The position numbers were made by a program, and so were the translations under genes. Shown one piece after another: positions 44,070 to 55,304 of a DNA stretch of 64,000 bases. The stretch is taken from assembly GCA_026214975.1 (NCBI GenBank), contig CM047815.1, positions 81,922,800-81,986,799 on the forward strand. The letters are read 5' to 3'. The DNA is from Gentiana macrophylla. Its lineage: Eukaryota; Streptophyta; Magnoliopsida; Gentianales; Gentianaceae. Under the pieces are notes generated by a model. The model ran no database searches, was not told the origin of the DNA, and saw only the letters and a list, made by a program, of their open reading frames with translations. Position 1 is the stretch's first letter, and each line of letters begins with the position of its first letter.

Positions 44070-44940
44070 GACTCAAGGCGATCGATCTAGATTGGCTCTC
44101 CGAGTCCTAGATCTTCTCACCCTTGTATTTTTCTTTTAGTTTAGGCGATCGATCTAGATCAGCTCTCCGAGTCCTAGATCTTCTCGCCCCTGTATTTTTC
44201 TTTTAGTTTAGGCGATCGATCAAGATCAGCTCTCCGAGTCCTAGATCTTCTCGCCCCTGTATTTTTCTTTTAGTTTAGGCGATCGATCTAGATCGGCTCT
44301 CCGAGCCCTAGATCTCGCCCTTGTATTTTTCTTTAGGCGATCGATCTAGATCGGCTCTCCGAGTCCTAGATCTTCTCGCCCCTGTATTTTTCTTTTAGTT
44401 TTGGCGATCGATCTAGATCGGCTCTCCGAGCCCTAGATCTTCTCGCCCTTGTATTTTTCTTTGGGCGATCGATCTAGATCGGCTCTCCGAGCTCTAGATC
44501 TTCTCGCCCTTGTATTTTTCTTTTAGTCAAGGAGATCGATCTAGATCAACTCTCCGAGCTCTAAATCTTCCCGCCCTTGTATCTTTCTTTTAGCTTTGGC
44601 GATCGATCTAGATCGGCTCTCCGAGCCCTAGATCTTCTTGCCCTTGTATTTTTCTTTAGGCGATCGATCTAGATCGGCTCTCCGAGCCCTAGATCTTCTC
44701 GCCCCTGTATTTTTCTTTAGGCGATCGATCTAGATCGGCTCTCAGAGCCCTAGATCTTCTCGCCCTTGTATTTTTCTTTAAGCGATCGATCTAGATTGGC
44801 TCTCCGAGCCCTAGGTCATCTCGCCCTTGCATTTCCTTTTAGTTTAGGCAATCGATCTAGATCGGCTCTCCGAGCCCTAGATCCGTCGCCCTTATGATCA
44901 TATCCTCAGACGATCGTTTCAGACTCGCTCTCCGGACTCT
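44070..44940. repeat. Tandem array, 57-68-bp unit, about 14 copies
   Basis: The unit contains GGCGATCGATCTAGATCGGC, CTCTCCGAGYCCTAGATCTT and CTCGCCCYTGTATTTTTCTT. Copies start near 44081, 44143, 44211, 44278, 44335, 44403, 44464, 44531, 44599, 44659, 44721, 44783, 44849 and 44909, the last divergent. Length varies mainly through presence or absence of TTAGTTTA. It lies between protease and the antisense gene of the Tat element, a place where plant LTR elements are known to grow tandem repeats. Confidence 0.95.
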
Positions 44941-45315
44941 ATACCCTCTCACTTTAGTAACTTCTCTAGTATGATATGAGACCGAACTCAAACTCTCGGT
45001 TACAACCCTGTCATTACAATAAAACCAGAAAAATATGTCATTCACCATATAATGGTGAATAACATATTGGGGGCAGCACACATACCCATAACAAACAACC
45101 AAAACCAACACATCCATACCCACAACTCAGAAATTATTCACAGAGATAAAATCAAAACAATTCTTCATTAATCAAAAATAAGTTGCGTAGTACATAAACT
45201 TCAAAAAATTAAAAACAAACAAAAACAAACAAAAATAAACTAAGAGTCAGGAGCAGGACTCTTCTCGATGAGGGCCGACCCGACGCCGCGACCGGCCGAT
45301 GGACATACTTATCCA

Positions 45316-47371
45316 CTATGTCCACCCCCTCGGAAGTCCTTGGCGCGCTTCAAGTGTAGGCCACATCCATCCCGGCTTATAATAAGCCTTCTTAGGAAGG
45401 GCATCCAGAGCCAAAGACAGGAACAGATCCCTCGCCTCATCCACCCCCAAGGTGTACCCATGATTGAGAATTGGAATCAGCAACACCTTGAGAGCCTCGG
45501 TGAAATCACCCGAAGCCTTATACTCCTGAACGGCTTCGGCGCACCGAGCCGCAACGTTGGCCTCCAGATCGGCCACTCTCGCCTTGAGGTCCCCGACCTC
45601 CAGCTCCATTCCCTTCTTCTCCTCGGCCAACTCGCTCTCCACGGCCTTCAACTCTTTCTCCTGAGCCTGGAGCTAGGCTTGCAGGGTTTTTATCTCTGCA
45701 TCCTTGGGGCGAATAGCTGCCCTGAGCTCATCCATGGTCATTCGTAGCTCGGCAATTTTGTCCGATTGGGAAGCCAAGTCGGCTGAGGCTTTGCCCAACC
45801 TCTTGAAAAATTCTTGACCGATTGTGCCACCCTGAACCAATATAGAACGTCAGGACCGTCAGAACTTAAACCGCTAGAAAGAAAGAAATAAGCAACACTT
45901 ACCAGTTCTACTGTTTTGCATCCCAGAATCGCCAGCTCCTCGTCAGACATGCTACTGACCCTCTCCTGCTTGAAGGTCCCCTCATGACCTTCCTCAGGGG
46001 CCTTCGACTTGCTCTTCTTTGAAGACCGACCCTCTTGAGAGGTCGGCCTCTGTCGAGTGGGTTTTTTGGGGACCAACCCCCTCTCTGTAACCTCCCCAGG
46101 GTAGTCCACCCTGGTTGTCTCTGTGGGAGGGATCGAGGATTAGGCATCCGCACCCTCAGTGGTCGGATCGTCCGCAGATATTTCTCGAACCGCAGGGGTC
46201 GGTACGGTTTGGTGACCCGCCACTTCTCTCTCTGCCCCCGCCATCAGATCGGCAAAGTCAGCCACTGCAAATACCGATGGAGAGATTAGCCAAACAAGAA
46301 ACATAGATATGTTAGTAAGTATGAAGTACAACATAAGTAAACCCTACAGAGCTTCCATTCGGCCTTAGTAAACTTCACATAAGGCTCAGGGCCCGAATCC
46401 CCCAACCGAGCTGCCTCTATCAGGTTGTCGTACAGATTTTGCCACTCAATAGAGTACCCCGACCTCCGAATCTTCTCCACCCAGGACTCTGGCATATCTG
46501 GGCGTTCATCCCCCTCCAGATCCGCCGTATTCCACACGCTCAGCTCATCATGACCATCATTCCTCACATAGAAAAACCTCTCTTTCCACCTTTTAAAAGA
46601 ATCCCAACCAGGAGGAAGGATAGGGATACTGAAAGACTTCCCCTGCCTTCTAGCAAAGTAGTACCGGTAGGGATGGTCTCTTAGACCTACCCGATGATAA
46701 AAATACCTAAACTTGTCTACCGTAAATCTAATATTTAACAATTTACACCAAATCACAAACCCAATGACGGCCCTAATGCCATTGGGGGATATCTGAGATA
46801 TCCCGAGCCCATAGTGCCGAAGTACCGCTAGAAGAGCCGGGCAGAAAGGTAGTCTCAGCCCCACCTCAAAATACTCCCGGTGGACGGAGCAAAAACCCTC
46901 CGGCGGGTCCAGGGCAGATACGTAATCTCCCGACGGTAGCTGGGGAGAAAACCTAGCCTCCTCAATTCCCTACCGCTCACAAATTTCCTCTACGTCCTTT
47001 TGTTTCAAGATTGATCCCACATCCCTGCTATCAGTTATGGTCGCGCGAGAATCGATTCTAGGATTTCGAGGGAACAAAATTTTATCTAAAGAAACCGAGT
47101 TATAAAATCATAACGATAAGGAAATGATGCTTACTTGCAATATCAGGTTTGAGAGATAGAAGATGTTGAATGGCAACCGGCAGCAAATCCCCTGGTTTAA
47201 TACTCAACGTGGTTACGAAACGATTGATATGACGGGTTTATAACCCCCTTACCTCGAAAAACAGCCTCGGTTAGCGTTAGTGGGCAACGACACCTCGTTT
47301 CCCGAAGCGGCTATAATCTGCGCCATAACTAGCTTTGCCACCGGAAACCCTACGTTAGTCTCAAAGTCCAT
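45316..47371 (-). pseudogene. Antisense gene of the Tat element (gypsy-type transposase-like domain plus coiled coil)
   Basis: Three minus-strand exons are legible. Exon 1 (to 46348) holds VGLRLPFCPALLAVLRHYGL, SPNGIRAVIGFVIWCKLLNI, YYFARRQGKSFSIPILP, the 'putative gypsy type transposon' domain (PF04195-like). Exon 2 (46264-45903) is a basic linker (GRSSKKSKSKAPEEGHEG) ending ELAILGCKTVEL. Exon 3 (45831-45316) is a long heptad-like helix (ELAEEKKGMELEVGDLKARV) and a C-terminal tail. Both introns have GT and AG borders (46347-46265; 45902-45832). In-frame stops lie near 46980, 46140 and 45670, so this copy is broken. The exact start is uncertain. Function is unknown; such genes occur antisense in plant Tat elements. 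Confidence 0.8.
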
Positions 47372-47465
47372 AGGCTAAGCTCGTGCCGATCCACCACCTT
47401 GATAGATCCGACCCGACCAACCAGGGGTGGATTTGGATCTTTGGGGCTTGATGATCTTTGTAAAA

Positions 47466-48223
47466 TGAGCTCATCCACGTGGCACCTCTTTGGTGGCTCA
47501 ACACTTGTTCAAGAGGAATAAACCACTTGACTTCTGAGACGATCCTGGAGGATCGCCCATCCGTTTTGTCATTTACCGATCCTCGTGTGTCCGACCATAG
47601 TTGGATCGGGTCACCTCGATCTAGAAGGCCGAGAAGGAGTCGGGCACTGAGCTTTTGGTGACCGGCTGTGATTTTTGCCGATCTCTCAGATCGGGCTAGG
47701 TCTCTAGACTTGTACGATCTTGTGGTAGAAGGAGCTCGGCCATTACTCCCGATCTCTATGAGCCGACTCCACCGTCAATCAATCTCGAACAAAGCTCCTC
47801 TCTAATCTTATTCCTCACATGCATAATAACCAGATAACTATTATAGAATCCTGAATAATAAAGGCTCGAATCTTTATCACTTAATGCTAATATTTGAGTA
47901 CCATAATTATCTCCTATAATCATGGAGATCACTCAATCATAATCATTTTCCTTAGGGAGTACGTTAATCAGTGTCAATCACAGACACGCCACCTAAAATC
48001 CTAGGGCCTAAGCCCCTCTATATAAACTGTCCCTAAGGAACTACGAAGACTTGATTCCAATTGAACCATTGGATACGTAGGCAGCTTGATCATCATCAAG
48101 TGCAGTCTAAAACAAATCGAGTCACCCCCTCCATCATCGTTTTTTCTGTGTTCTTGAAGTGTTCTTAAGTCATAAACAAGGAAGTGAGTTTAGAGGATTA
48201 CCTTGACGATTTCTGGATCGTCA
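47466..48223 (+). repeat. 3' LTR of the Tat-type element
   Basis: It runs from TGAGCTCATCCACG to GGATCGTCA. Differences from the 5' copy are mostly small: an 8-bp insertion near 48157 (GTGTTCTT repeated), CTTAGAGACG against CTGAGACG, and scattered substitutions. The preceding sequence has only a weak purine tract (ACCAGGGGTGGA, about 47421). Confidence 0.85.
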
Positions 48224-48293
48224 ACACCCAAATATTATTTTATATGGCAGAAGGATATCTCTACAATATTTATCGCTTAAGGGACCAAATTTT

Positions 48294-48470
48294 TTTTTGG
48301 CTATCATCGCTATCGTTCTCTTTTTGGTCGTCTCTTACGGCAAAGGTAAGTAGATTTCATTTATGTATGTATATGTATAGCTATGTTCCTGTATATATAA
48401 TTAAAGTTACACAAATGCATGGCCATATTAAAAGATGTTGAGAATGTTTAAGGAGGTCACCAGTCACAGC
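48294..48470 (+). pseudogene. Partial duplicate of exon 1 and intron of the peptide gene
   Basis: This matches 49231-49420: ATCGCTATCGTTCTCTTTTT, the donor GGCAAAGGTAAGTAGAT, the following 'tgtatatgtatagctatg' and the SINE start (TTGAGAATG). The start codon and promoter are absent. The Cys codon near the end of the signal peptide is changed to Tyr (TCTTACGGC). It lies next to the right LTR of the Tat element, so an upstream duplicate was probably broken there. Confidence 0.8.
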
Positions 48471-48692
48471 GTTCAACGTTTTAAAAAACGAACCAAACCG
48501 ATCGAACCGCACGAAGCAAACCGAACCGTTTAGAATGTTTCCAATTTATTACCTGGCTTTGTGTTGTTGTAACGTTTGTAAGTCTGTGTTCGTTTTGTCC
48601 GGTTGTTTTCCGGCCTTCTCCGGTGGTGTCCGGCGTTGTGTTTATGCTTTACCGGCGGTGTCCGGCGTTGTAATTATGTTTTTACCGGCGTT

Positions 48693-48917
48693 CAGTGGCG
48701 GATCCAGAAATTTTTTCCAGTGGGGTCACCGAACCGTAAAACTATATTTTTATCCAAAAAAATGTTTCAGTGGGGTCACGAGAGCTTAAAACTATATTTT
48801 TTATCAATAAAATGACATTTTTTAACAACAAAACTACATCGTTTTAATACTAAAAAAAATTCCCTGGATCTCAGTGGGGTCACGTGACCCCCCTTGGTAA
48901 ACACAGATCCGCCACTG
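48693..48917. mobile_element. hAT-type MITE, 225 bp
   Basis: Perfect inverted termini CAGTGGCGGATC and GATCCGCCACTG are flanked by CCGGCGTT and CCAGCGTT (7 of 8 bases alike), consistent with an 8-bp hAT duplication. Inside, GTGGGGTCAC-like words recur. It is non-coding. It may belong to the same broad group as 30194-30852, whose right end is GTCCGCCACTG. Confidence 0.85.
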
Positions 48918-49099
48918 CCAGCGTTTAATAAAATCTTTCGCTTCCGGGAGGAAAAAAAAAACAAATCAGATTTATAATTTGCATTTGTCTCTTTGCGGCC
49001 GATCGACCGATTGACTCCGTCTTCTAAATTATTTCCCATAATTATACAATAAAAGAACACCATGAAATTTGGAAAAGAAATTTATTTGCTTAGAGATCC

Positions 49100-49107
49100 T
49101 ATATATA
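49100..49107 (+). promoter_or_regulatory. Probable TATA box of the peptide gene
   Basis: TATATATA lies about 110 bp before the start codon at 49217, leaving room for a leader of roughly 80 nt. It is the best TATA-like element upstream. No other promoter element can be assigned by eye. Confidence 0.5.
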
Positions 49108-49216
49108 TGTGCGTTCAATATTCAAATTTTATTCAACTATAGCTATCATACGCTCATTCGAAACTTTACACGGTCGGTCGGTCAGTCGATCTCTCTCATT
49201 CCTATTTGATCCTATT

Positions 49217-50570
49217 ATGGCTCGTTCCGGCACATTGGCTATGATCGCTATCGTTCTCTTTTTGGTCGTCTCTTGCGGCAAAGGTAAGTAGATTTTATTT
49301 ATGTGTGTATATGTATAGCTATGCTCAAGTATAATTACAGTTACACAAATGACCATATTAAAATATGTAGCTTGACTCAAGTTGTAAATAACTTGAGAAT
49401 GCCTAGGAGCTCACCGATTCGATTCTCCTCTGAAACGTTATGTTGAAAGAGCTATTGGTCAGACTTTACCACCGAGTAACAGTCGGACCAGTGGGTTCAT
49501 GAGGCTTTAATAATATAGATATAGCAGTTCAACGTGAGGATTCTATCAACATATGAATTTATGTATCTACGACAGCTGAAGTATGATGAATATCACTTAG
49601 TGTTGACACGTTTTCGATGACTTAATTTTTCTATCGTTCGTTTGCTGGTTATTACTTCTCTTGATATCAATTTTAGAGCGTTTTGTCGCTCTTAATTACA
49701 TATATTATTCGACGTGTGTTTTTCTTTTGAAATTAGTGCGACTTAACACTTATTGAGTACATAATGAGAAATTAACTTTAGTAATTTGTCTATCTTGGGA
49801 TAATTATGTGTTATTAGATCACGTTAGTTACTATGGTTAATTTGCGGTAGTCTTTGTAGTGTAAACCGACTAACCGAACCGAACCAAACCGATTATTTGA
49901 AAAACCGAACCTAACCAAACCGTCTATGATATGATTGGTTTTGGTTTCATATTTTTCAAACCTAAATATTTGGTTTGGTTATTAAAATACTTAAAACCAA
50001 ACCAAAACCGAACCGTGAACACCCCTAGTCACCGTTCGATTCTCCTCTGAGACGCCATCTTGAAAAAGCTATTGACCAGGTTTTACCACTGGATAAAAGT
50101 CAGATTCTGCAGAAACGACCCTGGCTGAAGTCTAGATTAGTCGGACCAGTAGCTTCCGGAGGCTTTAAGGAAGAAAAAAAAAAGTTGTACTATTGTATTA
50201 TCTTATAATAACCCTTTCATATATTCACTTGTTGTTTTTATCTGAGGTTGTTTTAAATCCGAAGTATTGACGAGTTGGGAAACTTCAGAAGACTCGTCAA
50301 TACAAAGACAAGCCAAAATATATAACTTTACATTGCCAATTTGCAGTGAAAGGTTATGACAGTATTATAAACACGGATGGACGTCGTCCTTTGAAGAAAA
50401 ACCCAAAATCATTCAGGAATGAAGTGAAATTCGACATCTTGGAAGAGACGTCAGAAGATGAACCGAAATGCAACATTTATTGTAAAGGCAAGGATATTGA
50501 TTTCTGTCTTTCACAGCGTTATGCGAATGCCGGACCACACATTGCAGTGAAGTTTACTAAAGATATATAG
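49217..50570 (+). CDS. Small secreted peptide, two exons, 96 residues
   Basis: Exon 1 (49217-49283) encodes a signal peptide, MARSGTLAMIAIVLFLVVSC. Exon 2 (50347-50570) encodes the mature part and ends TKDI. The intron (49284-50346) has GTAAGT and TTTGCAG borders in phase 1, the usual site after the signal peptide in plant cysteine-rich peptides. The mature part is hydrophilic with the cysteine pattern C-x3-C-x7-C (KCNIYCKGKDIDFC). I do not recognise the family; it has too few cysteines for a standard defensin. The intron holds SINE and MITE insertions. A partial duplicate lies at 48294. This is the only intact-looking host gene in the window, and the splice model is an inference from sequence. 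Confidence 0.65.
49384..49512 (+). repeat. SINE copy in the intron
   Basis: It begins ACTTGAGAATGCCTAGG and has a B-box-like CGATTCGATTC. It continues through GTTGAAAGAGCTATTGG and CAGTCGGACCAGTGGGTT to GAGGCTTTAATAATA. It matches the minus-strand copy near 63462-63645 and the shorter one at 50028-50175. Confidence 0.7.
49858..50027. repeat. Fold-back MITE rich in AACCGAACC
   Basis: The arms are complementary: AACCGAACCGAACCAAACCG on the left, and on the right GGTTTGGTTATT followed by AAACCAAACCAAAACCGAAC. It ends CCGTGAACACCCCTAG, a terminus common in plant MITEs. It lies in the intron of the peptide gene. Another AACCRAACC-rich patch is at 48485-48535. Confidence 0.55.
50028..50180 (+). 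repeat. 5'-truncated SINE copy
   Basis: Starting at CACCGTTCGATTCTCCTCTG, it follows the same order as the SINE at 49384 and that at 63645: GACGCC, TTGAAAAAGCTATTG, AGTCAGA, GTCGGACCAGTAG, TTCCGGAGGCTTTAA. It ends in an A-rich tract (AAGGAAGAAAAAAAAAA). Confidence 0.7.
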
Positions 50571-51358
50571 CTTTTCAACAGCTTGCTATGCTATGGATCC
50601 CCGGCCCTTCTTCTAATAAGAGTATAAAACGAATTAACATTCGGTAATACTATTGTCAAAACCGGATTGATAAATGGGTCACATCATGTTATGTCATTCG
50701 TGGTGTTAATCTGTTTTTGACAATATCATTATCGATTCACAATTAATGCTAAGCTGTTGATCATCATCTGATTCCCATCCGTATGTCAATTTTAATTAGG
50801 GACAAAAACTGCTGTTTATGTTCGGTTTGTTTTTCTTTGTACTTTTTTTTTTGGAGGAAAGTCTTATTAAATCCTCTTGCTTGTTGTGTGCATCCCAGAT
50901 ATGTTTATTTCCTTTGGAATTTATTGTATCTGGTACTATGTAATGTTATAACCTAATTATGTGATAAAATCACTTTTTTTTTTTCAGGTTCTTATTCATA
51001 TTATTAAATATGAGCCATACTCTGCTTGCTTAGTCCAACATACTCGGCTACCGTTGTATTGAGTGCAACACTTGGTTGTTTCTTAGGAAATAAAAAAATG
51101 AGCGTGTTACCAAGAAAATGACATGTACCACTTGTGATTTTTCTGTTAACCTTAAACCTTCCGTAATCAACATCACAATACGCATAAAGATTGAAATCAG
51201 GAGACTATTCATAAAAGAGGACAAAATTTTGAGTAACATCCAAGTATCTGAAGATTCTCTTCACTGCATTTAGGTTAGACACAATTGGATCTACCTGATA
51301 TCTAGCAAAATTACATACAATATTCAGGATATCTGATCTACTAGCAGATAAGGGAACC

Positions 51359-51558
51359 TGTTGTAAAACATAGATATCGAGAAAAGGGGATTGAATGACT
51401 GATTCTCATTCTCCCTTATTCTATTCATTTATATAGGAGATATTACAAGATATAAATGGAAATATATTAAATACAGATCTTGGTCCCTAAGTCACTCAAC
51501 CCTAGCCGCCAATGATGTTCACACTATTCCGTTTACATTTATTCAATATTTTCTAACA
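51359..51558 (-). repeat. 3' LTR of the young copia element
   Basis: On the plus strand it runs TGTTGTAAAACATAG to TATTTTCTAACA. It is identical by eye to the copy at 55750-55949. Confidence 0.95.
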
Positions 51559-51565
51559 CTCCCCC

Positions 51566-52175
51566 TCAAGCTGGCTTATGGATATCATGCATAGCTAGCT
51601 TGGAACGAAACCGTGTCAAAAGAGTCCCAGCTAGAGCCTTGGTGAATACATCCGCAAGTTGATCACCTGTCTTCACATAAGGTGTACAAATTTCCCTGGC
51701 AGTGATCTTGTCACGTATAAAATGGCAGTCCACCTCGATATGTTTTGTGCGTTCATGAAACACCGGATTTGTTGCAATGTGTATGGCTGCTTGGTTATCG
51801 CAGTAGAGTGGAATAGGAAGACTAACTTTGACTCCAATTTCTTCAAGAAAATAACGAATCCAAGTTAACTCACTGCACGTGTGAGCCATGGCCCTATACT
51901 CTGCTTCAGCACTCGATCGGGCTACCACTGGTTGCTTCTTGCTTTTCCATGTAATTAAGTTTCCTCCAAGGAAGGTGCAATAACCAGTTGTAGATCTTCT
52001 ATCCGATGGTGAACTCGCCCAATCCGTGATCTCAGATAACCTTCAAGCCGTAAATGCCTATTGGCCCGATAAATCAATCCAAGCCCTGGTGGTGCTTGCT
52101 TTAAGTATCGATAATTCGAATCAATGCTTCCCAATGTGGTACCCGTGGAGATTCCAAGAATTGGCTAACTACACT
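51566..52175 (-). pseudogene. copia RNase H
   Basis: The open frame 51566-51928 reads VARSSAEAEYRAMAHTCSEL, LYCDNQAAIHIATNPVFHER, HIEVDCHFIRDKI and GDQLADVFTKAL, the copia RNase H C-terminal half. Its N-terminal half (52175-51930; GYCTFLGGNLITWKSKKQ) is shifted and contains stops. The frame ends next to the polypurine tract and 3' LTR. Confidence 0.92.
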
Positions 52176-52935
52176 TATAATGCATATGAGATGTCAGGCC
52201 TGGTGATAGTTAGGTAATTGAGTTTGCCAACAAGACGGCGGTATCGCCAGTGAATCAAATAATTGTCCATCATCTTTTCAAGTTTCAAATTAGGGTCCAT
52301 AGGGGTGTCAATGTGTCTTCCTCCAAGCATCCCTACCTCGATAATAAATCCAATACATACTTCCTTTGGCATTGAACTATGCCTTGGTGAGAGCGAGCAA
52401 CTTCTACACCAAGAAAATAACGGAGTTTGCCCAAGTCCTTAGTCTGGAATTTTTGTCCAAGAAATGCCTTGAGGTTGGATATTGCTTCCATGTCATTACC
52501 TGTAAGGACAATATCATCCACATATACAATCAGATAAACACGACCAAGTTTTGTATGCATAAAGAAGACCGAGTGATCAGTACGACACTGTTTAAGACCA
52601 AACTCCCGAACCACTTCAGAGAATTTACCAAACCAAGCTCGAGGCGACTGTTTAAGTCCATATAACGACTTCTTTAACCTGCAAACCATCCCAAAATACT
52701 CCCCCTGAGCAACAAACCCCGGAGGTTGCTCCATATAAATCTCATCGTGCAAGTCCCCATGAAGGAAAGCATTTTTCACATCTAACTGAAAGAGAGGCCA
52801 ATCATTGTTAGCAGCAAGAGAAATGAATATGCGAATAGAGGGGAACTTAGCCACAGGGGAAAATGTCTCATCATAATCAACTCCATATGTTTGCGTGTAT
52901 CCTTTGGCTACCAGCCGGGCTTTATGTCGAGCCAC
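52175..52935 (-). pseudogene. copia reverse transcriptase
   Basis: A 200-codon frame (52333-52935) has [57 protein letters not shown] and the catalytic VYVDDIVLTGNDM. After a one-base gap near 52345 the text continues GMLGGRHIDTPMDPN and RRLVGKLNYLTITRPDISYA (52175-52372). The active-site YVDD is intact. The breaks are single-base indels. Confidence 0.95.
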
Positions 52936-53762
52936 AGACCGCCTGGATTGTGCTTAATAGTATAGACCCATTTGCAACCGACAAAGCCGCTTACAGGTGG
53001 GAGTGGAACCAACTCCCAAGTATGATTAGAGTGGAGTGCCTCCATCTCTGCTTCCATAGCCAACCGCCAATTATGATCAAATAGAGCATCCTGTAAAGAG
53101 CGAGGGACAGAAACTTGGGAGACATTAGTAAGGAAACATGAGTATGTAGGGGATAAGTGTCGAGAAGATACAAAGTTACCAATAGGATGCTGGGTAACAC
53201 AAGTACGAGAACTTTTCCGTAGTGTAATGGGAATGTTGGATGATGGAGAATCTTCAGAAGTGGAGGAGACAACCGGGTCGCGACGACGGCGATGATAAAC
53301 CTGTGTGATAGGAGGGCGGTCGGGAAGGGCATCATCAGCGTTTGGGAGAGGGAGGTCGGAAGGCGGTGTGATGGGTGGGGTAGTAACAAGCTCGAGAAAA
53401 TTAGGGTCATTTAACGGCTGGGAGTAATAGGGTCGACTTTCATCAAATGTGACGTCAGCACTAACAAAGTATCGTTGAAGAACTGGATTGTAGCAGCGGT
53501 AACCTTTCTGAGTTCGGGAATAACCCAAAAAGATGCATTTTGTAGCACGAGGGTCAAATTTGTCGTATCCTGGTCCAAGGTTTTGGACATAACTGACACA
53601 ACCAAAAATACGTGGTGGAAGTGGATAAGGGGATAGATTAGGAAAAAGGACAGAAAAGGGAGAGGCACCTTGTAGATTTTTGGTAGGCATGCGGTTGATA
53701 AGGAAACATGAAGTCAAGACTGCATCACTCCAAAAACGCTTGGGAACATGCATGTGGATCAT
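52908..53762 (-). pseudogene. copia integrase C-terminus, linker and RT start
   Basis: It reads MHVPKRFWSDAVLTSCFLIN, RIFGCVSYVQNLGPGYDKFD and KCIFLGYSRTQKGYRCYNP (the GKGY-like motif), then a proline-rich linker (TPPITPPSDLPLPNADD) and the first RT block HTWELVPLPPVSGFVGCKWV. A frameshift at about 52925 separates it from the rest of RT ([17 protein letters not shown]). Confidence 0.92.
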
Positions 53763-53773
53763 TAGAGTACGAG

Positions 53774-55282
53774 CTACATCAATAAGGTGGCGATTTTTTC
53801 GTTCTGCATCTCTGTTTTGTTGTGGGGTGTGAGAACATGAAGTCCGTGAATTATTCCAAGATCAGACAAGAACCGAGAGAAGTGAGTTTTATATTCTTGA
53901 GCATTATCACTACGAACATAACGAATAACACAATTAAACTGAGTTTGAACTTCTTTCTGAAATAGTTGAAAGCACGAGATAATATCGGTACGATCTTTCA
54001 TCAAATAAATCCACGTCATACGCGAAAAATCATCCACAAAGGTAAGAAAATAACGAAATTTATTTGAGGTAATATGAAAAGGTCCCCATATATCGGAATG
54101 GACCAACTCAAACGGAGTTTGCCTCCGATTATTCGAACTATGCTTAAAAGAAATACGGTGATGCTTACTAAGTTGACATGTATCACAAATATCTAAAGTG
54201 GAAATACTGGTGATTTGTTTCTGTAAAATAGGTAAGGGCGTATGACCGAGCCGGCAGTGCCAAGTCATGGAATCAACATGTAAGGCATGGGATGGATTTG
54301 GTGAGGCATCGAAGTAGTAGAGACCGCCGTGTTTATGACCCGCACTCAATCGCCCTCGCGCCTCAAGATCCTGCAAAATACACGAATTGGGAGAAAAAAT
54401 AACAGAACAATTTAGATCATGAGTGAGTTTACTGATAGATAGGAGACTATACGGAAAACCTGGTACGTGAAGAGTTTTTGGTAATTTAATAGTATCATTT
54501 AGAAACACATCACCGGTACCCGAGATTTGAGTTTTAGATCCGTTAGCTAAAGTGACATAACGAGGTGAAGATAAAGGATAATAATTAAAAATGGATTGAG
54601 ACAGACCCGTCATATGTTCGGTGGCACCAGAGTCAAATATCCAAGGGTTTGACCGAGTAGAAAGTAAACAGGCAGAAGCATTTTGGTTTGGGTCCTCCAC
54701 TTTCACAAAATTGGCGGTGGACGCAGAAGGAGTCGGAAGCAATCCATCTGAAGTATTGGAGTTGGTGTTCTCAGCTGGTGGTCCGGTGGCTTGATTTGCC
54801 ATGGAAGGAGGGTAGCCGTGGAGAATCCAACACTGGTCAATGAGATGGTTGGTCCGACCACAATGGTCACATTTCCGATCGCCACCACGGCCTGACCGGC
54901 CTCCTCTTCCGCCGCGGCCTCCCCTGAAATATCGCCCGCCGCGTCCTCCTCGGCTAGGGCTAGAGTTGCGAGTAAACATGGCCATCTTCTCTGATTCATC
55001 ATTGGCGGCGGTGATAGGCTGCTGGGTTGTCTGCTGCGAGGCCCTTTGAAGACGAGAGAATGCTTCGGTAATAGTGGGTAATTCTGAACCCCCCAAAATT
55101 TGTGATTTTACGGGATCAAATTCCGCCGCAGACCACGCAAGAAATCGGACCACGCCAATATCTTGGCGTTGCTTCTCCATTGCGTTTACATCGTCCGAGA
55201 GGGGTAAGTACATGTTACGTTCCTCGCAAGCGCTCATAACAGCAGAAAAGTAGTTTTCAAGGGTCTGATCTCCTTGTTCCAA
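53774..55282 (-). pseudogene. copia Gag C-terminus, protease and integrase core
   Basis: A frame of 502 codons contains a Gly/Arg-rich stretch (SRGGRGGRYFRGGRGGRGG), a complete zinc knuckle CDHCGRTNHLIDQC, a protease with WIFDSGATEHMTG, the integrase zinc domain (WHCRLGHTPLPIL...CDTCQLSKHH) and the integrase core up to VDDFSRMTWIYLM and RYVRSDNAQEY. It ends by frameshift near 53830 before the Glu of the D-D-E triad, which is read in the next frame. Apart from frameshifts the catalytic residues look intact. Confidence 0.93.
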
Positions 55283-55304
55283 GTTGAAATATTGTCTGCA
55301 GACC

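Larger units (their letters stand above)
39136..48223 (+). mobile_element. Tat-type Ty3/gypsy element lacking RT and integrase, with antisense gene
   Basis: Two LTRs (39136-39885 and 47466-48223, about 97% alike by eye) enclose gag and protease on the plus strand and, near the 3' LTR, an intron-containing gene on the minus strand. Extra antisense genes in this place are known in plant Tat/Athila elements. Reverse transcriptase, RNase H and integrase are absent: after protease comes non-coding DNA, a nested solo LTR and a tandem array. The outer flanks (AGAAAA and ACACCC) show no duplication, so one end may have been rearranged. It would depend on a relative for mobility. Confidence 0.8.

Noticed and set aside
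44070..44940. CRISPR-like array
   Set aside because: Units are contiguous and vary in length without unique spacers, in a plant retrotransposon. It is a tandem repeat.
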